DNA from: Aggregicoccus sp. 17bor-14
Lineage (GTDB): Bacteria > Myxococcota > Myxococcia > Myxococcales > Myxococcaceae
Reading direction: 5' to 3'
Length of the DNA stretch: 64,000 bases
Assembly: GCF_009659535.1 (NCBI RefSeq)
Contig: NZ_VJZZ01000006.1
Span: 334,189-398,188, forward strand
Shown here: positions 28,209 through 37,449 of the stretch, piece by piece
How the letters are laid out: the number at the start of each line of letters is the position of its first letter
Numbering within the stretch: position 1 is the first letter of the stretch
Position numbers and translations under genes: made by a program
The notes under the pieces: generated by a model
Told to the model about the DNA's origin: nothing
Databases searched by the model: none
What the model saw: only the letters and a program-made list of their open reading frames with translations

Positions 28209-31200
28209 ATGTCCGTCGCAGCGCTCGTCGAAGGCCTCAAGGTCCGCTACCTCCCCCAGCCCGAATGGGGCGTGGGGCACCTGGTCTCGCTGCAGGAGGA
28301 GGGCGCCCGGGCGCAGGTGCTCTTCCCCACGCGCGGCGAGGAGCCGGTGCTCGTCTCCACGAAGGGCGGCGCGCTGGTGCCGCACCGCTTCCTGCCGGGG
28401 GACGCAGCGCGCACCGCGAAGGGGCAGCTGCTCACGGTGGTGGGCGAGGAGCCGGGTGCGCGCGGGCTGCGGCGCTACGTGGTGCGCGACGCGAAGACGG
28501 GCGAGGAGGACGAGCTGCCGGAGAGCGAGCTGCGGGCGCTCGCTCCGCGCTCGGACCTGCTCTCCACGCTGTGCGAGGGCCGCGTGGGGGACGCGCGCGC
28601 CTTCTCCCTGCGCAAGCAGGCCCTGGTGCTGGACGACGAGCGCCGCTGCGACGCGCTGGGCGCGCTGCTCGCCTCCCGCGTGATGGTGAAGCCGCACCAG
28701 GTGGGCGTGGTGCAGCGCGTGCTCAGCGCGCGGCGGCCGCGCTTCGTGCTCGCGGACGAGGTGGGCCTGGGCAAGACCATCGAGGCGGGCATGGTGTTCA
28801 GCGCCCTGCGCCTCTCGGGGCTCGCGCGCCGCGTGCTGGTGGTGGCCCCCAGCCACCTCACCGTGCAGTGGCTCGCGGAGCTGTTCCACAAGTTCAACCA
28901 GCTCTTCACCCTGCTGGACTCCGAGCGCTACCAGCAGAGCCTCGACGAGGCGCCCGGCGTCTCGCCCTGGGCGCGCTTTCCCCTCGTGGTGACGAGCCTG
29001 GAGCTGCTCAGCCGCGGCGACGAGCACCGCGAGCAGGCGGGCAGCGAGAGCGCCTTCTGGGACCTGGTCATCATCGACGAGGCACACCACCTCAAAGGCG
29101 AGAAGGCCTTCGCCGCCGCCCAGGCGCTGGCGAAGAACAGCTGGGGGCTGCTCTTGCTCACGGCCACGCCCATGCAGCTGGACCCGGCCGAGTACCACGG
29201 CCTGCTCACCCTCATCGACCCTTCGAGCGCCCCCAGCGTGAAGGGCTTCGAGGAGCGGCTCGCGCGCCAGGAGGAGCTGAGCGCCGCGGTGCGCGCGCTG
29301 CTCGAGGGCCAGGCGAACGCCTCCGCCGTGGGCGCGCTCGCCCGGCGCTTTCCCCAGGACGCGCGCCTCCAGGCGCTCGCGAGCGGGAGGGGAGACGCCG
29401 AGCGGGCGCAGCTGCTCGAGCACCTCGCGGAGACCTACAGCCTCAGTGACCGCCTCGTGCGCAACCGCCGCGCCGTGGTGGGCGGCTTCTCCACCCGCAG
29501 GCTGCACCGCCACCCGGTGAGCCCGACGCCCGAGGAGCTGCAGGTGCGCGACCGCGCGCTGCAGCTGCTCTCCGAGAGCTCGCTGCGCGGCGCGCCGCTC
29601 GCCTCCACGCTGCGCCGGCTCGAGAGCAGCCCCGCCGCCTTCGCCGAGGCGGTGAAGGGCAGCCGGGCGCTGCAGCCTCATGCAACCGAGTTGCGTCTTC
29701 CGGCGCGCGACGCGAAGTTCCGCGCCTTCCTGCAGGTGCTGCGCGGCGTGTGGGCGCAGGAGCGGGGCGCCAAGGTGCTCGTCTTCACCGAGAGCCGCGA
29801 CACGCTGGAGGCCTTGCGCACGGAGCTCTCGCGCGAGCGCATCGAGGCGCTGGGCTACCACGGAGACCTGCCCCTGCTCGAGCGCGACCGCGCGGTGGCG
29901 CGCTTCCGCGACCCCGAGGGGCCGCTCGTGATGCTCTGCACCGAGGTGGGCGGCGAGGGGCGCAACTTCCAGTTCGCCCACCACCTGGTCCACTACGACC
30001 TGCCCTGGAGCCCCTCCACGGTGGAGCAGCGCATCGGGCGCCTGGACCGCATCGGGCAGAACCACCCGGTGGAGATCCACGTCTTCGACCCCGCGGGCAC
30101 CCTCGCCTCGGACGTGCTCGCGCTGCTCGCGGACGCGGTGGGCGTGTTCGGCGAGACGGTGGGCGGCCTGGACGCGGTGCTCGAGGACGTGGAGAGCCGG
30201 CTCGCGGAGCTCGCGCTGCTGCCGCGCGAGGCGCGCGAGGCCTACGCCCGGGAACTCGAGGCACGCGTGGAGGCGGCGCGCGCGAGCGTGCGGCGCGCGT
30301 ACGACCCGTTGCTCGACCTGCGCTCCTTCGACCGCGCGGCGGTGGAGCGGCTCGTCGCGCGCGCCCAGGGGCGCATGGGCATCGAGGCCGATGACGAAGA
30401 GGAGCAGGCGCTCGAGGACGGGCTGTGGAGCGTGGCGCGTGACCTCGACGAGCGGCTGGAGGAGGCGGTGACGGAGCTCGCGCGGCGCGTGGGCCTGGGC
30501 GTGGACACGGACGAGCAGGTGGATGCCTTCCAGTGCGCCTTCCAGTTCGGCCACGCGCTCACGGTGGAGGCGCTGCCCGGCGTGGACGTGACGGAGGACC
30601 GCACGGTGCTGGGCACCTTCTGGCGCGACACCGCGGTGGAGGCCGAGGAGCTCGAGTACTTCGCCACCGGGCACCCACTGGTGGAGGCGCTGTTCGGCTT
30701 TCTGCGCGATGGGCCCTACGGCCGCAGCGGCCTGCGCGTGCTGCCGGCGAAGCGGGGTGCCGCGAGCGCGCGCGGGCTCGAGCTGCTCTTCCACCTGCAG
30801 CTGCCCGAGCCCGAGGACCTGAGCCCCGGCGCACGCGTGCCGAGCCGCCAGCTCGCGCGCTTCCTCGAGCGCACGCTCATCCCGGTGGCCGTGGTGGACG
30901 GAGCCGGCGGACCCAAGGCGGACGCGAAGCTGCTGCGCACGCTGGAGGCGGAGGGCCGTGCGCTCAAGGGCGACGAGGTGCACGGGGCCTTCCCGGGCTT
31001 CGGCGCCTTCGTGGACGTGGCCCTGCCGGTGGCGCAGCGCGCGGCGGAGGGCGAGCTCGCGGCGCTGCAGGGCCGCGCGCGCACGGCGATCGAGGCCGAG
31101 CGCGACGCGGCGCTCGCGCGCATGCAGCTGGCACTGTCCCACCAGGGCCTGCCGGCCGCGGAGGTCGAGGCCCAGCGCGAGGCCGAGCGCGCGCACTACG

Positions 31201-31274
31201 CCGCGCTCCTCACCGCGCTCGCGAGCGCGAAGGTGACGCTCGACAGCGCCTGCGGCTTCGTCCTCGAGCGCTGA
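28209..31274 (+). CDS. RapA-like SNF2 ATPase
   Basis: 1021 residues. An N-terminal Tudor/KOW-like region is followed by a Swi2/Snf2 core: motif I DEVGLGKTIEAG (K189), DEAH box IIDEAHHLKG (D290), LLTATPMQ, then the helicase C half with VLVFTESRDTLEALR, STVEQRIGRLDRIGQ (QRIGRLDRIGQ at 607-617). Length and motif order match RapA, which uses ATP to free RNA polymerase from stalled complexes, though a stand-alone DNA or RNA translocase is also possible. The ATG at 28209 is chosen because the next upstream one (28173) only adds Gly/Ala-rich residues. A dispersed repeat follows 12 nt after the stop. Confidence 0.85.
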   Translation: MSVAALVEGLKVRYLPQPEWGVGHLVSLQEEGARAQVLFPTRGEEPVLVSTKGGALVPHRFLPGDAARTAKGQLLTVVGEEPGARGLRRYVVRDAKTGEEDELPESELRALAPRSDLLSTLCEGRVGDARAFSLRKQALVLDDERRCDALGALLASRVMVKPHQVGVVQRVLSARRPRFVLADEVGLGKTIEAGMVFSALRLSGLARRVLVVAPSHLTVQWLAELFHKFNQLFTLLDSERYQQSLDEAPGVSPWARFPLVVTSLELLSRGDEHREQAGSESAFWDLVIIDEAHHLKGEKAFAAAQALAKNSWGLLLLTATPMQLDPAEYHGLLTLIDPSSAPSVKGFEERLARQEELSAAVRALLEGQANASAVGALARRFPQDARLQALASGRGDAERAQLLEHLAETYSLSDRLVRNRRAVVGGFSTRRLHRHPVSPTPEELQVRDRALQLLSESSLRGAPLASTLRRLESSPAAFAEAVKGSRALQPHATELRLPARDAKFRAFLQVLRGVWAQERGAKVLVFTESRDTLEALRTELSRERIEALGYHGDLPLLERDRAVARFRDPEGPLVMLCTEVGGEGRNFQFAHHLVHYDLPWSPSTVEQRIGRLDRIGQNHPVEIHVFDPAGTLASDVLALLADAVGVFGETVGGLDAVLEDVESRLAELALLPREAREAYARELEARVEAARASVRRAYDPLLDLRSFDRAAVERLVARAQGRMGIEADDEEEQALEDGLWSVARDLDERLEEAVTELARRVGLGVDTDEQVDAFQCAFQFGHALTVEALPGVDVTEDRTVLGTFWRDTAVEAEELEYFATGHPLVEALFGFLRDGPYGRSGLRVLPAKRGAASARGLELLFHLQLPEPEDLSPGARVPSRQLARFLERTLIPVAVVDGAGGPKADAKLLRTLEAEGRALKGDEVHGAFPGFGAFVDVALPVAQRAAEGELAALQGRARTAIEAERDAALARMQLALSHQGLPAAEVEAQREAERAHYAALLTALASAKVTLDSACGFVLER

Positions 31275-31285
31275 CGCCGCGTCCT

Positions 31286-31318
31286 CCCTCTCCCCCTGGG
31301 AGAGGGTCGGGGTGAGGG
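31286..31318 (+). repeat. REP-like dispersed repeat, copy 2
   Basis: CCCTCTCCC CCT GGGAGAGGG then TCGGGGTGAGGG, same orientation as copy 1, right after the RapA-like stop codon and 139 bp before a sigma-54 promoter. The hairpin could stop transcription of the ATPase gene. Confidence 0.75.
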
Positions 31319-31346
31319 TGTCCGGTGACCCCTGCGCCCCCGCGTA

Positions 31347-31380
31347 CCGGAAGCGCAAACCCGCCGTCCCACTTTCGCAA
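31347..31380 (+). promoter_or_regulatory. Paired activator sites for permease 1
   Basis: Site A CCGGAAGCG (31347-31355) and an inverted site B, GTCCCACTTTCGCAA (31366-31380), sit 78-110 bp upstream of the -24 element, the usual place for a bacterial enhancer-binding protein. The same two blocks recur upstream of permease 2 at 34750-34781. Half-site consensus read from the four sites: CCGRAAGYG. Confidence 0.5.
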
Positions 31381-31456
31381 AAGCCCCGGGGCACCCGCCC
31401 CGCCGTGCCCCCGCAAGGCCGCGAGGTCACGGCACCCTCCCGCTCCCGTGCGCGCA

Positions 31457-31471
31457 TGGCACCCTCCTTGC
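31457..31471 (+). promoter_or_regulatory. Sigma-54 promoter of permease 1
   Basis: TGGCACCCTCCTTGC: full TGGCAC -24 box, TTGC -12 box and correct 12-nt GG-to-GC offset (31458, 31470). The predicted start of transcription is near 31482, giving a leader of about 90 nt. The identical 15 bases occur before permease 2. Confidence 0.75.
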
Positions 31472-31571
31472 TCAGCGGGAGTGCAGGGGCGCCCCCGAGC
31501 CCCCGAGGTTGGCGAGCCTTCCCGGTCGCCCTCCTCGCCGAGCACGCCGCGCGCACACCGAGCACACCGAC

Positions 31572-34001
31572 ATGGACACCCTCGAACAGGACTTCAAGCT
31601 CGCCCTCCGCAAGCTGCGCAAGAGCCCGGGCTTCGCGTTCATCGCGATCCTCACGCTGGCGCTCGGCATGGGCGCGAACAGCGCCATCTTCAGCGTGATC
31701 AACACCGTGCTGCTGGACCCGCTGCCGATGCGGCAGCCGGATCAGCTGGTGCGCCTGTACGATACGGACCGCCGCACCGACAAGTTCCCCTCCTCGGCGC
31801 TGAACTTCCGCGACATCCGCGCGCAGGCCACCTCCTTCACGGACATGATGGCGGTGGACTCCTCGGACCTGAGCCTCACCGGCGTGGGCGGCGAGCCGGA
31901 GCGGCTGCAGGGCGCCGAGGCGACAGCGTCCTTCTTCTCGGTGCTCGGGGCCCAGCCTGCACTGGGCCGCGGGTTCGCGCCGGACGAGGACCTGCCGGGC
32001 AAGAGCAAGGTGGTGGTGCTGGGCAACGCGGTGTGGAAGCGCCGCTTCGGAGGTGATGCGGGCATCATCGGGCGCAGCATCCTGGTGGGCGGCGAGCCGC
32101 ACACCGTGGTGGGCGTGATGCCGCCTGGCTTCGACTTCCCGCTCAACGCGCAGCTGTGGCGCCCGGTGACCTGGGAGAAGAGCATGGTGGACCCGGAGAA
32201 CCGCGGCGCGCACTTCCTCAGCGTGTACGGGCGGCTCAAGCCGGGCGTGAGCCTGCAGGCGGCCGACCAGGAGGTGAAGCGCATCGCCAAGGGGCTCGAG
32301 CAGCAGTACCCGAAGAACAACACCGGCGTGGGGGCTCGCCTCGTCTCACTGCGCGAGGAGGTGCTGGGCGACGTGCAGCCCGCGCTGCTGGTGCTGCTCG
32401 CGGCCGTGGCGGCCGTGCTGCTCATCGCCTGCGCGAACCTCTCCAACCTCCTGCTCGCGCGCGCCGCGAGTCGCGAGGGGGAGATCTCCGTACGGCTCGC
32501 CCTGGGCGCGAGCCGCGGCCGCATCGTGCGCCAGCTGCTGGTGGAGAGCACCGTGCTCGCGCTGCTGGGCGCCGCGCTGGGGCTCCTCCTCGCCACCTGG
32601 GGTCTGGATGCACTGGTCGCACTGGGGCCGGAGGAACTCCCGCGTCTGCAGGACGTGAGCATCGACTCCAGGGTGCTCGCCTTCACCGGCGTGCTCGCGC
32701 TGCTCACCAGCGGCCTCTTCGGCCTCATCCCCGCGCTGCAGGCGAGCCGCGTGGAGCTCAGCCGCAGCCTCGGCGAGGTGGGCAAGGGCGGCAGCACCGG
32801 TGGGCCGCGCCAGCGCGCGCGCAACGCCCTCATCGTGGCGGAGACGGCGCTCGCGGTGGTGCTGCTGGTGGCTGCGGGGCTCCTGATGAAGAGCTTCGTG
32901 CGCCTGCAGCAGGTGGAGCTGGGCTACCGCACGGACCACGTGCTCGCGGTGGACCTCTCGCTGCCGACCACGCAGTACCCCGAGGCCTCCCCGGCGGTGG
33001 CGCAGTTCTACGACCAGCTGCTCAGCCGCGTGCGCGCGCTGCCCGGTGTGAAGAGCGCGGGCACCAGCGTGCACCTGCCGCTCAGCCGCCGCAACATGGC
33101 CAACATCATCCAGGACCTGTCCCGTCCCGAGCCCGAGCCCGGCAAGGGGGACATCACCGAGGTGCGCCTCGTGAGCCAGGGCTTCGTGGAGACGCTGCGC
33201 GTGCCACTGCTGCGTGGCCGCCTGCTCACGGACCAGGACGGCACCACCGAGGGCAACCGCGCGGTGCTCATCAACGAGGAGGCCGCGAAGAAGTACTGGC
33301 CCGGCGAGGACCCGCTCGGGCGCACGGTGAAGCTGTCGGCGGACTGGGGCAAGGGGCTGCTGGGCGGCGTGGTCGTGGGCATCGTGGGCAACACGCGCTT
33401 CGTCACGCCCACCCGGGAGCCGAAGCCCGAGACCTACGTGCCCTACGCCGAGGCCTGGGCCAACGACATGAGCCTGGTGGTGCACACGGACGGTGACCCG
33501 CTGGCGCTCGCCTCCGCGGTGCGCGCCGAGGTGCGCAGCCTGGACAAGAACCTCCCGGTGGCCAACGTGCGCACCCTGGATGCGCTGATGGGGGCGGCGG
33601 TGTCGCAGCCGCGCTTCTTCATGCTGCTGGTGGGCGTGTTCGCGGGGCTCGCGCTGCTGCTCGCGAGCATCGGCATCTACGGCGTGGTGACCCACGCGGT
33701 CTCCTTGCGCACCCGCGAGCTGGGCATCCGCATGGCGCTGGGCGCGGACGCGCGCCAGGTGGTGGGCATGGTGCTCGGCCAGTACCTGCGCGTCACCGGC
33801 GCGGGGCTCGCGCTGGGCGTGGGGCTCGCCTACCTCGCGAGCCGCCTGCTGGACAGCATGCTGTACGGCGTGGGCGGCGGAGACCCGCTCACCTACGTGG
33901 GCGTTGCGCTCCTGCTCGGGACCGTGGCGCTGGCGGCGAGCTACCTGCCCGCCTCGCGCGCCACCCGCATCGATCCGGCGCTCGCCCTGCGCCAGGAGTA
34001 G
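31572..34001 (+). CDS. MacB/ADOP-type ABC permease 1
   Basis: 809 residues with two copies of the MacB periplasmic-core plus FtsX-permease unit, the layout of the ADOP group (acidobacterial duplicated orphan permease). Start MDTLEQDFKLALRKLRKSPG, then TM1 (FAFIAILTLALGMGANSAIF), a periplasmic core, three helices about 275-400 (ARAASREGEISVRLALGASR), a second N-helix (about 425-450), a second core, and three C-terminal helices with SLRTRELGIRMALGADARQV. No ATPase gene is adjacent, as is typical for ADOP. Probable role: envelope transport or signalling. Very close to permease 2; expression is predicted to be sigma-54-dependent. Confidence 0.92.
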   Translation: MDTLEQDFKLALRKLRKSPGFAFIAILTLALGMGANSAIFSVINTVLLDPLPMRQPDQLVRLYDTDRRTDKFPSSALNFRDIRAQATSFTDMMAVDSSDLSLTGVGGEPERLQGAEATASFFSVLGAQPALGRGFAPDEDLPGKSKVVVLGNAVWKRRFGGDAGIIGRSILVGGEPHTVVGVMPPGFDFPLNAQLWRPVTWEKSMVDPENRGAHFLSVYGRLKPGVSLQAADQEVKRIAKGLEQQYPKNNTGVGARLVSLREEVLGDVQPALLVLLAAVAAVLLIACANLSNLLLARAASREGEISVRLALGASRGRIVRQLLVESTVLALLGAALGLLLATWGLDALVALGPEELPRLQDVSIDSRVLAFTGVLALLTSGLFGLIPALQASRVELSRSLGEVGKGGSTGGPRQRARNALIVAETALAVVLLVAAGLLMKSFVRLQQVELGYRTDHVLAVDLSLPTTQYPEASPAVAQFYDQLLSRVRALPGVKSAGTSVHLPLSRRNMANIIQDLSRPEPEPGKGDITEVRLVSQGFVETLRVPLLRGRLLTDQDGTTEGNRAVLINEEAAKKYWPGEDPLGRTVKLSADWGKGLLGGVVVGIVGNTRFVTPTREPKPETYVPYAEAWANDMSLVVHTDGDPLALASAVRAEVRSLDKNLPVANVRTLDALMGAAVSQPRFFMLLVGVFAGLALLLASIGIYGVVTHAVSLRTRELGIRMALGADARQVVGMVLGQYLRVTGAGLALGVGLAYLASRLLDSMLYGVGGGDPLTYVGVALLLGTVALAASYLPASRATRIDPALALRQE

Positions 34002-34003
34002 CG

Positions 34004-34695
34004 CTAGCGCGGCAGGGTGAAGTGGAAGGTGCTGCCTTCCCCTGGCGCGCTCTCGGCCCGGATGCGCCCGCCGTGGGCCTCCACGAGGGCGCGCGCGATG
34101 TAGAGCCCCAGCCCGAGGCCCTGACCGTGGCCCGGGGTGGCCTGCCAGTGGCGCTCGAAGAGGCGCTCCTTCGCGGCCTCCGGAAAGCCCGCGCCGCGGT
34201 CCTGCACGCGGAAGTGCACCGCCCCGGGCTCCGCCGCCACCTGCACCCGGATGCTGCCGCCGGGCGGCGTGAACTTGATGGCGTTGCTCACCAGGTTCGC
34301 GAGCACCTGCAGGAGGCGCGGCTCGTCGAAGCGCGCGGAGAGCGCCTCCTCGGGGCGATGGAGCGCCGGCGCTCCTCGCGCTCGCGCTCCAGCTCCGCGT
34401 CCGCCACGGTGCGCTCCTGCTGCAGCCGACCGTCCGCCTCCGCGCGCTCACTGCGCACCCGCGCCCGCTCCTGCGACGAGAGCGCCGCCTGTCTCTGGCG
34501 CTGATCCGCATCGGCGCGCTCGCGCGTGAGCAGGGAGTCTGCGCGCTCGCGCGCGAGCGCCACCACGGCATCCGCCGCCAGCTCGATGGCGAAGCGCCGG
34601 CGCAGCAGCTCGCTGTCGGCCCGCGCCCGCTCGCTCTCGAGGCTCGCGTCCGGCTGCTGCCGCTCGGGCGTGTCGCGCTGCTCCGGAGGCTTCAT
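34004..34695 (-). pseudogene. Broken histidine kinase (HisKA lost, frameshifted)
   Basis: Two minus-strand pieces. The 5' part (34695 down to about 34360) encodes a long charged coiled coil of Arg/Glu/Ala repeats (RERADSLLTRERADADQRQ). The 3' part (from about 34350 to 34004) encodes an intact HATPase_c: LARFDEPRLLQVLANLVSNA-like N-box, VQDRGAGFPEAA, GLGLGLYIARALVEAHGG. They are in different frames and the HisKA segment with its phospho-His is missing between them. The joint lies at about 34350-34370. This reads as a kinase gene damaged by an internal deletion with frameshift. It lies tail-to-tail with permease 1 (2 nt between stops) and its 5' end abuts the control region of permease 2. Confidence 0.75.
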
Positions 34696-34749
34696 GCGCT
34701 GAAGCTACTTTCCCCGCTCTCCCGGAGGAAGGCGCAGCGGGGCCGCTGC

Positions 34750-34781
34750 CCGGAAGCGGAAAGGGCGTGTCCCACTTCCGG
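34750..34781 (+). promoter_or_regulatory. Paired activator sites for permease 2
   Basis: CCGGAAG (34750-34756) and CTTCCGG (34775-34781) form a perfect 7-bp inverted pair 18 nt apart. They match site A and site B of permease 1, including the shared block GTCCCACTT, and lie 79-110 bp before the -24 box. Confidence 0.55.
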
Positions 34782-34859
34782 AATCGGGCGCGGGAGCCCG
34801 CGCCGGGCACACAGCCCAAGTACCGGGCTTCACGGCAGAATCCCAGCAGGGGAAAGCCG

Positions 34860-34874
34860 TGGCACCCTCCTTGC
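34860..34874 (+). promoter_or_regulatory. Sigma-54 promoter of permease 2
   Basis: TGGCACCCTCCTTGC, identical to the site at 31457, with GG at 34861 and GC at 34873. The predicted transcript start is near 34885, 84 nt before the ATG at 34969. The conservation of promoter and upstream sites contrasts with the unrelated bases between them. Confidence 0.75.
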
Positions 34875-34968
34875 TCAGGGGGACTGAGGCGGGACCGCGA
34901 CCTGCGGGGCTGCGAGCCTGCCCGGTCGCCCCCCGTGAAACACCTCGAGCACAGCGAGCACACCCCCT

Positions 34969-37398
34969 ATGGACACCCTCGGACAGGACTTCAAGCTCGC
35001 GCTGCGCAAGCTGCGCAAGAGCCCGGGCTTCGCGTTCATCGCGATCCTCACGCTGGCGCTCGGCATGGGCGCCAACAGCGCCATCTTCAGCGTGATCAAC
35101 ACGGTGCTGCTGGACCCGCTGCCGATGCGCGACCCGGACCAGTTGGTGCGCGTGTACGACACGGACAAGCGCACCGACAAGCTGCCCGCCTCGTCCCTCA
35201 ACTTCCGCGACGTGCGGGCGCAGGCCACCTCCTTCACGGACCTCGCGGGCTTCGACGCGACCGACCTCAGCATCACCGGCCCGGGTGGCGAGCCGGAGCG
35301 GCTGCAGGGCGCGGCGGTGACCGCGCCCTTCTTCTCCGTGCTGGGGGTACAGCCCTCGCTCGGCCGCGGCTTCGCGCCGGACGAGGACCTGCCGGGCAAG
35401 AGCAAGGTGGTGATCCTGGGCAACGCGCTGTGGAAGCGGCGCTTCAGCAGTGACCCCGGCATCATCGGCAAGTCGGTGCTGGTGGGCGGTGAGCCGCACA
35501 CCGTGGTGGGCGTGATGGCGCCCGGCTTCGACTTCCCGCTCAAGGCCCAGCTGTGGCGCCCGGTGACCTGGGAGAAGGACCTGACGGACCCAGCGAACCG
35601 CGGCGCGCACTTCCTCAACGTGTACGGGCGGCTCAAGCCGGGCGTGACCCTTGCGGCCGCGCAGCAAGAGCTCTCGCGCATCGCCAAGGGGCTCGAGCAG
35701 CAGTACCCGAAGAACAACACCGGCATCGGCGCACGCGTCATCCCCCTTCGCGAGGAGGTGCTGGGCAACGTGCAGCCCGCGCTCTACGTGCTGCTCGCCG
35801 CCGTGGCGGCGGTGCTGCTCATCGCCTGCGCGAACCTCTCGAACCTGCTGCTCGCGCGCGCCGCGAGCCGCGAGGGGGAGATCTCCGTGCGGCTCGCGCT
35901 GGGGGCGAGCCGCGGCCGCATCGTGCGGCAGTTGCTGGTGGAGAGCACCCTGCTCGCGCTGCTGGGCGCCGGGCTCGGCCTCATCTTCGCCACCTGGGGC
36001 CTGGATGCGCTCGTCGCCATGGGCCCGGAGAATCTCCCACGCCTGCAGGACGTGGACATCGACGGGAAGGTGCTCGGCTTCACGGCCCTGCTCGCGGTGC
36101 TCACCAGCGGCCTCTTCGGTCTCATCCCCGCGCTGCAGGCGAGCCGCGTGGAGCTCAGCCGCAGCCTCGGCGAGGTGGGCAAGGGCGGGAGCACGGGCGG
36201 GCCGCGCCAGCGCGCGCGCAACGTCCTCATCATGGCGGAGACGGCGCTCGCGGTGGTGCTGCTGGTGGCCGCGGGCCTGCTCATCAAGAGCTTCGTGCGC
36301 CTGCAGCAGGTGGAGCTGGGCTACCAGACGGACCACGTGCTCGTGGCGGACCTGTCGCTGCCGGAGACGCAGTACACCTGGGCCAGTCCCGCGACGGCGC
36401 AGTTCTACGAGCAGTTGCTCGGCCGCGTGCGCGCGCTGCCCGGCGTGAAGAGCGCGGGGCTCAGCGTCCACCTGCCGCTCTCGCGCCGCAACATGCGCAG
36501 CACCCTGCGGGACATGTCGCGCCCGGAGCCGGAGCCGGGCAACGAGGACCTGGCGGAGATCCGCGTGGTGAGCGCGGGCGTCCTCGAGGCGCTGCGCGTC
36601 CCGCTGCTGCGCGGACGGCTGCTCCGGGACGAGGACGGCACCACCCCCGGCAACCGCGCGGTGCTGCTCAGTGAGGAGGCCGCGAAGAAGTACTGGCCCG
36701 GTGAGGACCCCATCGGCCGCACCGTGGACATCGGTGTGGACTACGGCAAGGGCGGCTTCGGCGGCGTGGTGGTGGGCATCGTGGGCAACACCCGCTTCAC
36801 CGCACCCAACAAGGAGCCGGCTCCCGAGGCCTACGTCTCCTTCGCGCAGGCCTGGAGCAACGACATGAGCCTGGTGGTGCACACCAACGGAGACCCGCTC
36901 GCGCTCGCGGGAGCGGTGCGCGCCGAGGTGCGCGGCCTGAACAAGGGGCTGCCGGTCGCGAACGTGCGCACCCTGGACGCGATGATGGGCTCCGCCGTGT
37001 CGCAGCCGCGCTTCTTCATGCTGCTGGTGGGCGTGTTCGCGGGGCTCGCGCTGCTGCTCGCGGCCATCGGCATCTACGGGGTGGTGACGCACGCGGTGAG
37101 CCTGCGCACCCGCGAGCTGGGCATCCGCATGGCGCTGGGCGCGGACGCGCGCCAGGTGGTGGGGATGGTGCTGGGGCAGTACCTGCGCGTGACGGGAGCG
37201 GGGCTCGCCCTCGGCGTGGGCCTCGCCTACCTCGCGAGCCGGCTGCTGGGGAGCATGCTGTACGGCGTGGGCGGCGGAGATCCCCTCACCTACGCGGGGG
37301 TGGCGCTGCTGCTCGGCATGGTGGCGCTGGCCGCGAGCTACCTGCCTGCCCATCGCGCCACCCGCATCGATCCGGCGCTCGCGCTGCGCCAGGAGTAG
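34969..37398 (+). CDS. MacB/ADOP-type ABC permease 2
   Basis: 809 residues, exactly the length of permease 1, and by eye about four in five residues identical (the permease segments and last 70 residues nearly the same). Same layout: N-helix, periplasmic core, three helices with EGEISVRLALGASRGRIVRQLL, second N-helix, second core, three C-terminal helices with LRTRELGIRMALGAD. Differences cluster in the periplasmic cores (for example DATDLSITGPGG against DSSDLSLTGVGG), where ligands or partners would bind. A tandem duplication with the kinase remnant in between is the simplest origin. Confidence 0.92.
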   Translation: MDTLGQDFKLALRKLRKSPGFAFIAILTLALGMGANSAIFSVINTVLLDPLPMRDPDQLVRVYDTDKRTDKLPASSLNFRDVRAQATSFTDLAGFDATDLSITGPGGEPERLQGAAVTAPFFSVLGVQPSLGRGFAPDEDLPGKSKVVILGNALWKRRFSSDPGIIGKSVLVGGEPHTVVGVMAPGFDFPLKAQLWRPVTWEKDLTDPANRGAHFLNVYGRLKPGVTLAAAQQELSRIAKGLEQQYPKNNTGIGARVIPLREEVLGNVQPALYVLLAAVAAVLLIACANLSNLLLARAASREGEISVRLALGASRGRIVRQLLVESTLLALLGAGLGLIFATWGLDALVAMGPENLPRLQDVDIDGKVLGFTALLAVLTSGLFGLIPALQASRVELSRSLGEVGKGGSTGGPRQRARNVLIMAETALAVVLLVAAGLLIKSFVRLQQVELGYQTDHVLVADLSLPETQYTWASPATAQFYEQLLGRVRALPGVKSAGLSVHLPLSRRNMRSTLRDMSRPEPEPGNEDLAEIRVVSAGVLEALRVPLLRGRLLRDEDGTTPGNRAVLLSEEAAKKYWPGEDPIGRTVDIGVDYGKGGFGGVVVGIVGNTRFTAPNKEPAPEAYVSFAQAWSNDMSLVVHTNGDPLALAGAVRAEVRGLNKGLPVANVRTLDAMMGSAVSQPRFFMLLVGVFAGLALLLAAIGIYGVVTHAVSLRTRELGIRMALGADARQVVGMVLGQYLRVTGAGLALGVGLAYLASRLLGSMLYGVGGGDPLTYAGVALLLGMVALAASYLPAHRATRIDPALALRQE

Positions 37399-37449
37399 CG
37401 CGAGCGCGGGGAGGGGCGGGGGGCTCCGGTGCCCTCCGCCCCGTCCGTC

